63,597 nt of DNA from CAZWRV01 sp964636325 (GCA_964636325.1 CAZWRV010000031.1:1-63597); one strand, 5' to 3'. Shown: positions 25,991-35,458, counted from the first letter of the stretch. Numbers and translations are program-made. Notes: generated from the letters alone by a model not told the origin.

Positions 25991-28036
25991 ATGCCTGACG
26001 CAAAAACAACCGATCCACGCATCCCGGCCCTTGAGACGCTGAGGGGGCGTTTCTGCGACGAGCCGGTCGTCCACTGGAACACACCGGGTTCCACCTCTTC
26101 CGACGCGGCAGGATTTGCCGCCTCGCTCGGTCCGGACGGGATCTGGCCGGACATCGACTACTCCGACAGCTCGCTGATAAACTGGACGACGGCCCGGCAC
26201 CTGGTGCGGCTGCGCACGATGGCGATAACCTGGTACCGCCATGACTCGAAGCTGCACCGCGACGCTTCGCTTCTTCGCGCAGTCCTGCTCGGACTTGACG
26301 GATGGTATCTGCGGAATCCGCAGAATCCAAACTGGTGGTGGAACCAGATCGGCGCGCCGCAGACGCTCGGGGAAATACTGCTGCTTATCAAAGGCTCCTG
26401 CGCCAAATCCTACATCGAACGCGCCTGTCCGGCATTCCTCTGCCACCAGCCGATAACCCGCTTCACCGGACAGAACCTGGTATGGACTGCTGTCGTTGAG
26501 GTCATGCACGGGATACTAACGGACGATCCTGACCGCGTGTCGCATGGCTTCATCATGATCGGCAAGGAGCTGCGCGTATTCCCCGACGCAGAGGGGCTCC
26601 AGCCGGACATGAGCTTCCACCAGCACGGGAAGCTCCTCTACTCGGGAGGCTACGGGCAGAATTTTGCGGCGGACATCGGGCGTATCATGGCCCTCTCCGC
26701 CGGAACGGTCTACGCCTTCCCGGAACACATGGTGAGCCTCGTCTCGCGCTTCATCCTCGACGGCTCACGCTGGATGGTGCGCGGCCGGACGTTCAATCCT
26801 GCGGCGTGCGGCCGCGAACTCTCACGCCAAGGGCACGGGGCGGAACGGTTCCATGAAGGTTTGCGCCATCTTGCGTCATTCGCACATCCGCGCCAGGCTG
26901 AGGCGCGAGAATCCCTTGCAGTATCCGCGACGCCCGGCCGTTCCATGGTCAGCGGCAACCGGCACTTCTGGTGTTCCGACCTGATGGTGCATCACCGCCC
27001 CGGCTTCTGCTTCTCCGTCCGCGTGCCTAGCCCTCGGGTTTGGAACAACGATTGGCCGTGCGGCGGCGAAGGCACAGCGCTGCATCACATGGCCGACGGC
27101 GCAACTTTCCTGATGCGGGACGGCGACGAATACCGCGACATCTATCCCGTCTGGAACTGGCGCCAGATACCCGGCACTACGGCTCCACAGCATGAGGGAG
27201 AACTGAATCCGGATGCTCTCCGTCTCCGCGGTGAACGAGGCTTCGCCGGCGGAGCTTCGGACGGATCAGTCGGCTGCGCCGCCGTGGATTTCGTCCGCGC
27301 CGGCCTCTCGGCCAGGAAGGCCTGGTTCTTCTTCAACGACTCATTCGTCGCGCTCGGTGCAGACATCAAATGCGCTTACGAGGTTCCTCTTCGGACAACC
27401 TTGAACCAGTGCCTGCTCCGAGGGCAGGTCTTCATCTCCGCACAAAAAGGGGCACTACGGGAAGGAGAATATCGTCTCGGGCCAGGATCGATCTTCCGGC
27501 ACGACGGATTCGAATACCACGTTATCGACGGCGCCGGAACGCTTCGGCTCGGTCCGCAGACCGGCTCATGGAGCGCTTGCGGCGTCGGTTCGAAGGAGCT
27601 GCTTACGCTCCAAGTCCTCAACGCCGGCCTCGATCACGGGATCAAGCCGGCCGCTGCGACATACGCATATGCCGTGCTACACCGCGAAAATTCTCCGGAC
27701 TGTTTAAGAGCCGAAGCAAACCGATTCATGATTCTCAGAAACGATGCGGATGCACAGGCGGTATGGGATCCGCTTTCAATCCGCGGCCAGGCCGTCTTCT
27801 ACCGGCCCGCTGAAATCACTTTTCCCGACGGCCTCGCGATCAAGCCGGACCATCCCTGCATTCTTCTCTACAATCCGGAAGAGAACGGACGAATGGCGTT
27901 TACGCTGGCCCAGCCGGAACAACTCGGCGGCATGCTCACATTACGGCTCTCCGGCCGCAAGGACGGCTCCTTCGGCATTCAGCTGCCGGCACATGAATAC
28001 GCCGGCTCCAGCGTCAGTTTCTCATGCGTCTTCTGA
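25991..28036 (+). CDS. Polysaccharide lyase family 8-like enzyme
   Basis: A 681-residue protein matching PL8 lyases, which cleave uronic-acid polysaccharides such as hyaluronan, chondroitin or xanthan by beta-elimination. Candidate catalytic residues are Asn162 in TGQNLVW (TGxN motif), His212 in MSFHQHG and Tyr221 in LYSGGYG. The Trp-rich NPNWWWNQIG segment (113-121) is the usual substrate aromatic patch. The alpha-toroid (1-340) and beta-sandwich domains are complete, but no signal peptide is visible, which is unusual for a lyase acting on polymer, so it may act on imported oligosaccharides. The start could also be a TTG two codons upstream. Confidence 0.85.
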   Translation: MPDAKTTDPRIPALETLRGRFCDEPVVHWNTPGSTSSDAAGFAASLGPDGIWPDIDYSDSSLINWTTARHLVRLRTMAITWYRHDSKLHRDASLLRAVLLGLDGWYLRNPQNPNWWWNQIGAPQTLGEILLLIKGSCAKSYIERACPAFLCHQPITRFTGQNLVWTAVVEVMHGILTDDPDRVSHGFIMIGKELRVFPDAEGLQPDMSFHQHGKLLYSGGYGQNFAADIGRIMALSAGTVYAFPEHMVSLVSRFILDGSRWMVRGRTFNPAACGRELSRQGHGAERFHEGLRHLASFAHPRQAEARESLAVSATPGRSMVSGNRHFWCSDLMVHHRPGFCFSVRVPSPRVWNNDWPCGGEGTALHHMADGATFLMRDGDEYRDIYPVWNWRQIPGTTAPQHEGELNPDALRLRGERGFAGGASDGSVGCAAVDFVRAGLSARKAWFFFNDSFVALGADIKCAYEVPLRTTLNQCLLRGQVFISAQKGALREGEYRLGPGSIFRHDGFEYHVIDGAGTLRLGPQTGSWSACGVGSKELLTLQVLNAGLDHGIKPAAATYAYAVLHRENSPDCLRAEANRFMILRNDADAQAVWDPLSIRGQAVFYRPAEITFPDGLAIKPDHPCILLYNPEENGRMAFTLAQPEQLGGMLTLRLSGRKDGSFGIQLPAHEYAGSSVSFSCVF

Positions 28037-28072
28037 AACTCGATTGTCATTCATGTCCGCCGACCGGCATAT

Positions 28073-28173
28073 TATACTCATTTAGCGTGAAAATTTACAT
28101 TTTGGCGGGCAAGATTTGGGATTGGATTTTTTTGTTCCGACCGAATGTAAATTTTTCAGCCTAAAGGAGTATA
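28073..28173. repeat. Terminal-inverted-repeat element, complete 101-bp copy
   Basis: The left end TATACTCATTTAGCGTGAAA and right end CAGCCTAAAGGAGTATA are near-perfect inverted repeats. The interior keeps the GGGCAAGATTTGGGATTGGA block found in the longer copy at 56421. TA dinucleotides flank both ends. It encodes nothing and looks like an internally deleted, non-autonomous transposable element. It lies between the PL8 gene and the Gfo/Idh gene. Confidence 0.75.
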
Positions 28174-28316
28174 CATGCCTTCCATCGCCAAAACCCCGGC
28201 GCGTCTCGCGCTCGGGGATGGACGGGCTTTTGCAGCAAAGCACTTTTAATTGTCAAATCCGCGATTATTGTTTTTAGCGCGTTCAATAATATTACACATT
28301 CTATAGGAGGCAGGAT

Positions 28317-29459
28317 ATGGATAAGGTTCGGATTGGAATCATCGGTGTCGGCGGCATGGGCCAGGGCCACTGCAACGGGCTGAAGAAGGTGGACGAGGCG
28401 GTGCTGACCGCCGTCTGCGACATCGATCCCGAGACGGCGGAAAAGATCGGAAAGCAGCACAACGTGCCGTCATTCACCGATCATCTCAAGCTGATTAAGT
28501 CCGGGCTCTGCGACGCGGTGATCGTCGCGACCCCGCATCCTGTGCGCCCGCCGATCTGCATCGACGCGATGAACGCAGGCCTCCACCTCCTAAGCGAGAA
28601 GCCCCTTTCGGAACGCGTAAGCACGGCCGACCAGATGATAAAGGTTGCGAAGAAGAAGCGCGTCGCCTTCGCAGTCATGTTCCAGATGCGCACGGATCCG
28701 GTCATCGCAAAGGCCGTCGAAATCGCGCGCAGCGGCGTCCTGGGCAAGATCTACCGCACGGCCATGATTTCGCCGGAGTTCCGCAGCCAGGCATACTACA
28801 ACTCGGCCGGCTGGCGCGCCAACTGGGTCGGCGAAGGCGGCGGGGTGATGCTGAACCAGGCTCCGCACATCATAGACGTCTTCATCCTGCTCGGAGGCAT
28901 GCCTTCCAGCGTCTACGGGCGCACGGAAACTCGACTCCACAAAATCGAAGTCGAGGACCTGGCTGAGGCGCTTCTGACATATCCCGGCGGCGGCACGGGC
29001 TACTTCTACTGCTCTACCAACGAACCCAGGCCAGGGCAGTCCATCGAGATATTCGGAGACAAGGGCAAGCTCTTCTACCGCGACGGCACGCTGCGGCTCA
29101 TCACATACCAGATCCCGGTGAAGAAGTTCTCCGACACTACCAAGGAGATGTGGGGCGCGCCCGCGAACACGGAACAGGTCGTCGAAGTGCCGAAGGCCGA
29201 ATGGGGCCACTTCTCGATCATCCGCAACTTCGCCAGGCACATCCTTTACAAGGAGCCCCTTGTCTCCCCCGGCGAAGAGGGCCTCCGCTCCCTCGAACTC
29301 GCCAACGCCATCTGGCTCTCCGCGTCGAAGCGCCGCCCCGTGGACCTGCCGATCAGCCGCTCGGCGTACGACGCTTTCCTTAGCGCAAAGAGGAGGACGT
29401 CCAAGGGCGTGCGGAACATAAAGACGCGGCGCCAGACCGATCCGCAGCACAAGAAGTGA
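28317..29459 (+). CDS. Gfo/Idh/MocA family oxidoreductase
   Basis: A 380-residue NAD(P)-dependent dehydrogenase. The Rossmann fingerprint GIIGVGGMGQGH is at residues 8-19. The catalytic Lys motif SEKPLSE (about 98) is present, and GGGVMLNQAPHIIDVFILLGG (key part NQAPHIID) is the conserved family segment with the active-site His. Members oxidise or epimerise sugars, inositols or sugar acids. An AGGAGG ribosome site lies upstream of the ATG. It begins after the 101-bp repeat, so it probably has its own promoter. Likely a cytoplasmic step in sugar catabolism. Confidence 0.92.
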   Translation: MDKVRIGIIGVGGMGQGHCNGLKKVDEAVLTAVCDIDPETAEKIGKQHNVPSFTDHLKLIKSGLCDAVIVATPHPVRPPICIDAMNAGLHLLSEKPLSERVSTADQMIKVAKKKRVAFAVMFQMRTDPVIAKAVEIARSGVLGKIYRTAMISPEFRSQAYYNSAGWRANWVGEGGGVMLNQAPHIIDVFILLGGMPSSVYGRTETRLHKIEVEDLAEALLTYPGGGTGYFYCSTNEPRPGQSIEIFGDKGKLFYRDGTLRLITYQIPVKKFSDTTKEMWGAPANTEQVVEVPKAEWGHFSIIRNFARHILYKEPLVSPGEEGLRSLELANAIWLSASKRRPVDLPISRSAYDAFLSAKRRTSKGVRNIKTRRQTDPQHKK

Positions 29460-29468
29460 ACGGGCTAA

Positions 29469-29485
29469 GGCGGGCCGCGCCCGCC
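29469..29485. terminator. GC-rich hairpin after the Gfo/Idh gene
   Basis: Perfect 7-bp stem GGCGGGC / GCCCGCC with a CGC loop, ten bases after the stop codon. No U-run follows, so it may act only with Rho or as an mRNA end stabiliser. Confidence 0.35.
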
Positions 29486-29489
29486 AAGC

Positions 29490-29640
29490 AAAATTCCAAG
29501 CTCCAAAATCCAAGTTCCAAATAATTTTCAATTTACAAATTCCAAACAGGGCGGTTAGAAGTTTGAAGTTTGGAATTTATCTGGAATTTGGTGCTTGGTA
29601 TTTGGAATTTACAACCGCTTGAAGCATAGAACTCTAAATC
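29490..29640. repeat. AATTCCAA-type low-complexity inverted repeat
   Basis: Runs of AATTCCAA, TCCAAGTTCC and similar words on the left are mirrored by TTTGGAATTT-type words on the right, making a long imperfect AT-rich hairpin upstream of the URO-D family gene. The block resembles low-complexity repeats seen in many environmental bacterial genomes. Confidence 0.6.
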
Positions 29641-29659
29641 AAAAGCACTAAGTAATCCC

Positions 29660-30781
29660 ATGGATATCGACAAGCTGGTTGATTCGATCAAGAGGAACAT
29701 CGCGGAACATCCCGAATGCGACATCTACGCCGCGGAACTTGCCGCGCAGGAAGGCAGGAAGAGGAAGCACGCCGTCTTCTACCTCGGACGTGCGCCGGAC
29801 GTCAAGACCGAGATAACGGACTTCGCCGATCCCCAGCGGAAGAAGGAGACCGGAAGATATACTGTGGAAAAACTCGTGGAGGATCTGTCGTCGCTGGCCA
29901 GGCCGCCCGCCATGCTGAATCCCATACGCGCCTGCATCGGCCTCGGCGTCGGCCCCGGAACGCTGGCGGCCAGCTTCGGCTGCCGCCTGGAGCCGGACCT
30001 CAACTACTGCCCGTCGAACAGCTTCCCCGTAGAGGAAATCATCCGGAAAGGGGTTCCGGTTCTCGAGGAGGCGGGCTTGATGCCGCTCATCTTGGAGAAG
30101 ATAGGCATAATCCGGAGGAATGTGCCGCCATTCGTAAAGATAGCGCTCCCCGACATGCAGGGCCCCTTCAACCTGGCGCATATGATCCTCGGCAACGAAG
30201 TATTCACCCTCCCGCTTGAAAGACCCGACGAGTTCCGCCAGGCCATGTCCATCATAACCAGATATTATCTGGATCTCCACAGGCTTCTCCGCGAACGCAT
30301 CGGCCCCGAACGCCTCACCGAATACAGACCGGGCCTCTACAGAGTCGCCGAATGCTCGGTCAACATGGTTTCGTCCGAAATGTACTGCGAGCACATTCTG
30401 CCGCACGACCTCACGATCATGGAGGAATGGGGCCTGATTGGAATCCACACATGCTCCGGGCCGCACGTATTCTACGCTACCATAAGGAACCTGCCGAAGA
30501 TAATCTGCACCGAGGCCGGATTCATCGCATGCGCCACCGCCGGCTGGACCGACGTCGACAAGGCGCAGCAGGAGATAGGAGGCAGGCCGATCGTCCTCAA
30601 CATCGGACAGGAGCTCCCGGAAGGAAGGGAGGAGGAGGTTCTGCGCAAAGACCTCGAACGCCTCGCCGCCAATCCGAGGATCATGCTAGGCCACACCGGC
30701 ATGCACTGGAAAAGGGCCGACGAACCGAAGATGCTCGACCTCCACAGGAGGATGAACGAGTATTACAGGAGCATATCTTGA
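29660..30781 (+). CDS. Uroporphyrinogen decarboxylase-family protein
   Basis: A 373-residue protein of the URO-D superfamily, which includes HemE and the MtaA/MtbA-type corrinoid methyltransferases. PDMQGPFNLAHMILG (about 165-179) and the C-terminal GHTGMHWKRADEP fit the superfamily, while HemE signature residues at the N-terminus are not obvious. In sugar loci these proteins are often of unknown use; a methyl transfer such as O-demethylation is possible but unproven. No heme genes are nearby. It follows the Gfo/Idh gene on the same strand after a 200-base repeat-rich gap, so its membership in the operon is uncertain. Confidence 0.8.
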   Translation: MDIDKLVDSIKRNIAEHPECDIYAAELAAQEGRKRKHAVFYLGRAPDVKTEITDFADPQRKKETGRYTVEKLVEDLSSLARPPAMLNPIRACIGLGVGPGTLAASFGCRLEPDLNYCPSNSFPVEEIIRKGVPVLEEAGLMPLILEKIGIIRRNVPPFVKIALPDMQGPFNLAHMILGNEVFTLPLERPDEFRQAMSIITRYYLDLHRLLRERIGPERLTEYRPGLYRVAECSVNMVSSEMYCEHILPHDLTIMEEWGLIGIHTCSGPHVFYATIRNLPKIICTEAGFIACATAGWTDVDKAQQEIGGRPIVLNIGQELPEGREEEVLRKDLERLAANPRIMLGHTGMHWKRADEPKMLDLHRRMNEYYRSIS

Positions 30782-30895
30782 GCGGGGCTGCGCCCGCCGC
30801 ATGAGGTAGCGTTCCGATCCCATTCCGTGACTGCGCTGTCACGCGGTGAATCAAAACAAGGGGCATTAAATCCGCGGGGGACAATAAAGGAAAGT

Positions 30896-31942
30896 CTATT
30901 CGATCCTGACGTTCCTGCCCCCCTTGACAGCCTCGCCGATGATTTCGGCGGTGTAGCCGCAGCTCCTGCATGCGGCGAGTGCGGCGTCCGCAGACTTTCT
31001 CCCGACGAACCATACCATCCCGACGCCCATGTTGAAGACCCTGTATGCCTCGTCCTCGGAGATGTTGCCCTCTTCGACGATCAGCTTGACGATGGGCGGG
31101 ACAGGTAGGACATCCTTCCTGAAGACGACGCCGACGGAGCCGGGAAGCACTCTCGGGACGTTCTCGTAGAGGCCGCCGCCGGTGATATGGGCGATGCCAT
31201 GGATGCCGACGCCTTCTGCAAGGGCCTTCCGTATCGCGGGCCAGTAGCTTATGTGCGGCTTCAGCAGAGCCTCGCCTACGGTCCCGCCCAGCTCCCTGAG
31301 CTCGGTGTCCACGTCGCAGCCCATCTTCTCGAAGAGGATATGCCTTGCCAGGCTGTAGCCGTTGGTATGGAGGCCGTTGGAGGCCAGGCCTACGGCCACG
31401 TCGCCTGGGCGTATCTTCCTGCCGGTGATGAGCCTGTCCTTCTCGACTACTCCGGTGACGATTCCGACCAGGTCGAAGTCGTCGCCGTACATTCCGGGCA
31501 TTTCGGCTGTCTCGCCGCCGAGCAGAGCGCATCCCGCCTCGATGCAGGCGTCCGCTATGCCGGAAAGAACCTCCTCGTAGAGCGGGCTCCTGAGCTTTCC
31601 GATTCCGACGTAGTCCAGGAAGAAGAGCGGTTCCGCGCCCTGGACGGCGATGTCGTTGACGCAGTGGTTCACTATGTCATAGCCTATCGTGTAGTATTTC
31701 TCCATGAGGCGTGCGACCATGAGCTTCGTGCCGACGCCGTCGATGCTGCTGACCAGGACGGGCTGCCGGTACTTCTTGAAGTCCACCTGGAAGAGTCCGC
31801 CGAAGCCGCCGATGGGGGTGATCATCTCCGGGCGCGTGGCACGGTCGATCTTCCTCTTCACTTTCCTGAGAAGCCTTGTGGCGAGATCGATGTCTACCCC
31901 CGCCTGCTTGTATGCGTCGCTCTTGACCTTGGAAGGAGCCAT
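30896..31942 (-). CDS. purM: Phosphoribosylformylglycinamidine cyclo-ligase (AIR synthetase)
   Basis: PurM closes the imidazole ring of 5-aminoimidazole ribonucleotide using ATP in purine synthesis. The 348-residue length is normal. Clear motifs are IGGFGGLFQV, SSIDGVGTKLMVA (ATP/metal binding), YDIVNHCVNDIAVQGAEPLFF (key part NHCVNDI), GGETAEMPGMY, and GIAHITGGGLYENVPRVLP (key part HITGGG). It stands alone on the minus strand and converges with the URO-D family gene. The 115-base gap between them contains a small CGTGAC/GTCACG hairpin. Confidence 0.96.
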   Translation of the reverse strand: MAPSKVKSDAYKQAGVDIDLATRLLRKVKRKIDRATRPEMITPIGGFGGLFQVDFKKYRQPVLVSSIDGVGTKLMVARLMEKYYTIGYDIVNHCVNDIAVQGAEPLFFLDYVGIGKLRSPLYEEVLSGIADACIEAGCALLGGETAEMPGMYGDDFDLVGIVTGVVEKDRLITGRKIRPGDVAVGLASNGLHTNGYSLARHILFEKMGCDVDTELRELGGTVGEALLKPHISYWPAIRKALAEGVGIHGIAHITGGGLYENVPRVLPGSVGVVFRKDVLPVPPIVKLIVEEGNISEDEAYRVFNMGVGMVWFVGRKSADAALAACRSCGYTAEIIGEAVKGGRNVRIE

Positions 31943-32063
31943 TTATATTACCTTGATGGTGAAAGCTGTTGTTCTGAACTTGCGCATACTTTACTTTTGA
32001 TTCATCGGTTGTAAACAAGCGAAGGGAAAAAAATGGCAATAAAACGGACGGGGGTCAGTCGCC

Positions 32064-33086
32064 TTATTCGCCGGCCTTCTCAAGCCGCCATTTCCGGGGG
32101 AAGTCCGGCCTGGAAAACAGCACGTGGAACGGGTAGCGCCAATATGTGAAAAGGGGGGCCGTCGGAACGCCATCGAAGTGGCTCAGATATCCGCGGATCC
32201 TCGACGCCGGATCGCAGTTTCCATCGCCGAAAATCTCCTGCGCGGTTACTGGCCCGGCGGAAAGCGCGGCGGCGGCGAGCTTCCGGTTCGCGCCCCGGTA
32301 GTCCTGGAACTCGGACGGGATGAAATATGCGAGCGCAGCGATTTCCAGGCCGGGATCGTCGGGGCAGAGCTTGAGCAGCGCGGAGGGGTCCGATGCGGCC
32401 TTCGCCGCCGACATGTCCATGGCGACCGCCCCGCTGTGGGGGTCGGCAAGGCAAACGGAGGCGCCCTTGCGGAATTCGCAGAAGAGCCTTTTGAAGGCCC
32501 CCTTTTCGTCCACGGCGCAGACCGCGGCCGCCTCGAATCCGCCGAGCCGCGCGAACTCGCACCAGACCCTGGCGGCTTCGTGCCCGCTGCCATAACCTCT
32601 TGCCAGCAGGTCGCTTATGTTCTGAACCCGGGGCGCGCCAGGTTCCTCCCTGCGGTATTTCACAAGCCCGCACACATGGTTGAAGAACTTCTCCATCCCG
32701 GCCCCGGCCAGGCCTTCGTCGCGGATTTTGCCTGAAACAACGGCCGCATCCTTCCATCGGAGGTAGTCGAACCTGTTGTAGCCTTCGGTCAGGACTAGCG
32801 TGGACATGCCCATGTCAAGAACGATCTTCATGTAGCCGGAATCGGGGACGGAAGTCAAGTCCGAAGGCGCGATCCTCTCCGCGAGGACAAGAGCCTTCCC
32901 CTCGTCTCCGGCCCGCACGGCGTCCAGCCAGGCGCCGACGTCGCGCGCGGATGCGGCGGCGCGCTCCGGCGGGAAAATGCTGTCCCACGAGGACCTTATC
33001 GCGGACACCAGCAGAACACCGGCTACGGCAGCGCAGAAAAGCGGCGCCAGCAGACGGAAGATACGTTCCTTGCTATTCTCTTGCAT
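32064..33086 (-). CDS. Membrane-anchored protein with possible transglutaminase-like fold
   Basis: A 340-residue protein with an N-terminal transmembrane helix (about residues 10-30) and a large outer domain. The segment GYGSGHEAARVWCEFARLGGFEAAAV (key part ARVWCEFARLGGF) followed by LADPHSG resembles the transglutaminase-like superfamily, where a catalytic Cys, a His and an Asp (DP) are expected. The usual Cys before EAARVW is replaced by Gly-His, so it may be a non-catalytic relative. Confidence in this fold is low. The start at ATG 33086 is preferred over a TTG at 33119. It is divergent from the small ribosomal-type gene. Confidence 0.6.
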   Translation of the reverse strand: MQENSKERIFRLLAPLFCAAVAGVLLVSAIRSSWDSIFPPERAAASARDVGAWLDAVRAGDEGKALVLAERIAPSDLTSVPDSGYMKIVLDMGMSTLVLTEGYNRFDYLRWKDAAVVSGKIRDEGLAGAGMEKFFNHVCGLVKYRREEPGAPRVQNISDLLARGYGSGHEAARVWCEFARLGGFEAAAVCAVDEKGAFKRLFCEFRKGASVCLADPHSGAVAMDMSAAKAASDPSALLKLCPDDPGLEIAALAYFIPSEFQDYRGANRKLAAAALSAGPVTAQEIFGDGNCDPASRIRGYLSHFDGVPTAPLFTYWRYPFHVLFSRPDFPRKWRLEKAGE

Positions 33087-33280
33087 AACCTTGTGCAACC
33101 TTTTAGCGGCGCGTGCCAAGTTTCAGTCGACGCGCACAATATATCTTCTCAGCCGCCGCCTTTCTATGATGTTTAAGGCCTGCAATGAAAATTCCGGCTT
33201 TCATCCATTGACATCCGCGGATACTCCGTCTATTTTATGAGCCACTTTTCGAATTACAACACCACCGCAGGAAGACAAAC

Positions 33281-33370
33281 ATGGGTAACCTGAAGAAGAA
33301 AAGACTTAGGAAGATGGCGAAGCACAAGCGCCGCAAGCAGCTGCGCGCCAACCGCCACAAGAACAAATAG
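33281..33370 (+). CDS. Tiny basic protein, bS22 / AURKAIP1-COX24-like
   Basis: A 29-residue protein, 18 of whose residues are Lys, Arg or His (KKKRLRK, KHKRRKQLR, NRHKNK). The pattern matches the COX24/AURKAIP1 small-subunit ribosomal protein family (bacterial bS22, mitochondrial mS38). The ATG has AGGAAG upstream. Its TAG is directly followed by the ATG of the TPR gene with no spacing, so the two are translated in tandem. Members of this family bind 16S rRNA near the decoding region. The gene is easily missed because of its size. Confidence 0.75.
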   Translation: MGNLKKKRLRKMAKHKRRKQLRANRHKNK

Positions 33371-35179
33371 ATGTTACGGCGCATAATTTTCCTTTCCCTG
33401 TTCTGCGCCGCCACTGTAGTTTTTTCCAGCAACGACGACATCGTTTCCGACCTGGAGCAGGAGGATGTTCCCTGCCTCGGAAAGGGCCCCTTCCTCAGCG
33501 GCACGGAGGAGGCCAAGGCGCAGGCTCTCGGCCATTTCGCCGTCGGATTCCTGACGATTCTCGACTCAAACGGCTTCGGCGAGAAGGCCGAGAAGGAGCT
33601 TCTGGAGACCGTCGACAAGGATCCCGACTCGAAGTTCCCCATAACCGTGCTCACCTCCCAGTGGTACAAGAACAGCGAATACGACAAATGGGCGCAGTCG
33701 CTACTCCCTCTCGCGAAAAAGCATCCCGAGTCCGCGGTCCTCAACCTCACCACCGCGACCGCACTGATGATCCTCGAAAGATACGCCGAGGCGGCAGAGC
33801 TTCTCCGTTCCACATGGGACATCCTCGAAGACCGGACCGACGAACTCAAGGAGGCCGACGACAACTACAAGAACGTCTGCATATTCCTCCTCACCGTATA
33901 CGGAAAACTCGGCCTGGCCGGCGAAGGGGACGAGATATATTCCGCCGCTTCGCTGCTCCCGAAGGTCGCCGGCGACATCGACTTCCGCAGGGCCGCCGTG
34001 GTCTTCTACTCCGCATGCGCCGAAAAGACCCCCGCGGACGGGCTCTTCGACTGGACCGGCAGGAGATACCGCCGCCTCTTCGACGAGAACCTGGCCGCAT
34101 ACGGCAGGCTGTGGGACGACAAGATCAGGGGAGTCCCCGCAGGAAAGGGCCAGGTCAGCCTGCAGGACATGTTCTCCGTCCTCGAAGTCCTCAAGGACAA
34201 GCAGATGTTCGAGTCCTCCGAGAACCTGGTGCTGAACGTCCTCCTCGGCGACCCGGAAAACCTGCCCGCGACGATGTTCCTCGCGAAGGTCTATTCAGAG
34301 GCGGGCCAGCACAACATTTCCATACGCCTCTGGAGGAAGATCGCCGAGCTCAGGCAGGATACGGACGGGGGGATGAAGCCGGAGGAGGCCTATATCCTCT
34401 ACGAACTCGGCCGGGAACAGTTCCTTGCGATGAAGCTCGGGGACGCCGAAAAAACACTCGCCAGCGCAGTGGAGCTCGACCCATCCAACAAGCTCGCCGC
34501 CTTCTACCTCGGCGTCACATACATGGAGACGCAGAGGCCCCTGCAGGCCATAGATTGCCTCGCCAGGATCGACGGCATCCCGGAGGCGAAATACTTCCTC
34601 GCCTCATGCTACGGGGAAATGAAGCAGTACGACAAGTCGGTCAAGGCGATGGAGGAGGCGGAGGCGTTGGCGAAGGAGGGAGGGAAGAACGAGTTCCTCA
34701 AGAAGAACTTCTACCTGAGCTTCGCGAACTTCTGCGACAAGGCGAAGCAGCTCGACAAGGCGCTGCGGATACTGCGCAACCTCTTCCAGAAGTTCCCGGA
34801 CGATGCGGAAGTGGCCAACTTCCTCGGCTACACCCTCGCCGACAACGGCAAGGAGCTGGAGGAGGCCGAACGGCTTATCCGGATGGCTCTGGAAAAGGAG
34901 CCCGACAACGCCGCCTTCCTCGACAGCATGGCATGGACGCTCTACCGCATGGGACGCCACAAGGAGGCCCTCGAATATATGAAGAAGGCTCTTGAAATGG
35001 AGGGCGACATTCCCGATCCGGTGATAGCCGACCACACCGGCGACATCCATAAGGCGCTGGGGAACAACGAGATGGCGCTCAAATACTGGAAGATGTCACT
35101 CGGATCGCCCAGCAACGACCTCGACAGGGCGAAGGTCATCGAAAAGATCAGGGCGCTCGAACCGGCGTTCGCCGAATAG
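33371..35179 (+). CDS. Secreted TPR-repeat protein
   Basis: A 602-residue protein with an N-terminal signal peptide (about 1-18, LFCAATVVFS). Most of the remainder is helical with tetratricopeptide repeats, clearest in the C-terminal half: YILYELGREQFLAMKLGDAEKTLASAVELDPSNKLAAFYLG (part DAEKTLASAVELDP) and LDSMAWTLYRMGRHKEALEYMKKALEM (part MGRHKEALEYMKKAL). TPR arrays scaffold protein-protein contacts; here probably in the periplasm or outer membrane. It starts immediately after the stop of the 29-residue gene and is followed by a multi-hairpin repeat. Confidence 0.85.
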   Translation: MLRRIIFLSLFCAATVVFSSNDDIVSDLEQEDVPCLGKGPFLSGTEEAKAQALGHFAVGFLTILDSNGFGEKAEKELLETVDKDPDSKFPITVLTSQWYKNSEYDKWAQSLLPLAKKHPESAVLNLTTATALMILERYAEAAELLRSTWDILEDRTDELKEADDNYKNVCIFLLTVYGKLGLAGEGDEIYSAASLLPKVAGDIDFRRAAVVFYSACAEKTPADGLFDWTGRRYRRLFDENLAAYGRLWDDKIRGVPAGKGQVSLQDMFSVLEVLKDKQMFESSENLVLNVLLGDPENLPATMFLAKVYSEAGQHNISIRLWRKIAELRQDTDGGMKPEEAYILYELGREQFLAMKLGDAEKTLASAVELDPSNKLAAFYLGVTYMETQRPLQAIDCLARIDGIPEAKYFLASCYGEMKQYDKSVKAMEEAEALAKEGGKNEFLKKNFYLSFANFCDKAKQLDKALRILRNLFQKFPDDAEVANFLGYTLADNGKELEEAERLIRMALEKEPDNAAFLDSMAWTLYRMGRHKEALEYMKKALEMEGDIPDPVIADHTGDIHKALGNNEMALKYWKMSLGSPSNDLDRAKVIEKIRALEPAFAE

Positions 35180-35187
35180 CAGAGGTC

Positions 35188-35313
35188 AAGTTTTTCCCCG
35201 CCGGAAAAGACACCCTTACGGCGCAAAAGTAGCCTGCGGCTTCCAGACGCAAAGGGCAAACTCCGCATGCGAGGGTTGCCATAGTTTGTTTTTTGCGCCG
35301 GTGATGCCGCAAA
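35188..35313 (+). repeat. 125-126 bp multi-hairpin repeat, copy 2
   Basis: Same order as copy 1: TTTTTCC stem, CCCTTACGGCGC, TGCGGCTTCCAGACGCAA stem-loop, AGGGCAAACTCCGCATGC, then a TTTGCGCCGG...GCCGCAAA-type stem. It begins ten bases after the TPR gene stop. Confidence 0.8.
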
Positions 35314-35458
35314 CCGCTATTCTGGCAAATTCATCCTAATTGCCGCAGTTGAAAATATGCTTTATAAATCAACTCTCTCATAATAAGGCATTTACATATT
35401 TAGAGGCTTTCACCCGATGAGTGAAAGCCAGTTTCGGCATATTTTCAACCCGGGAGGG

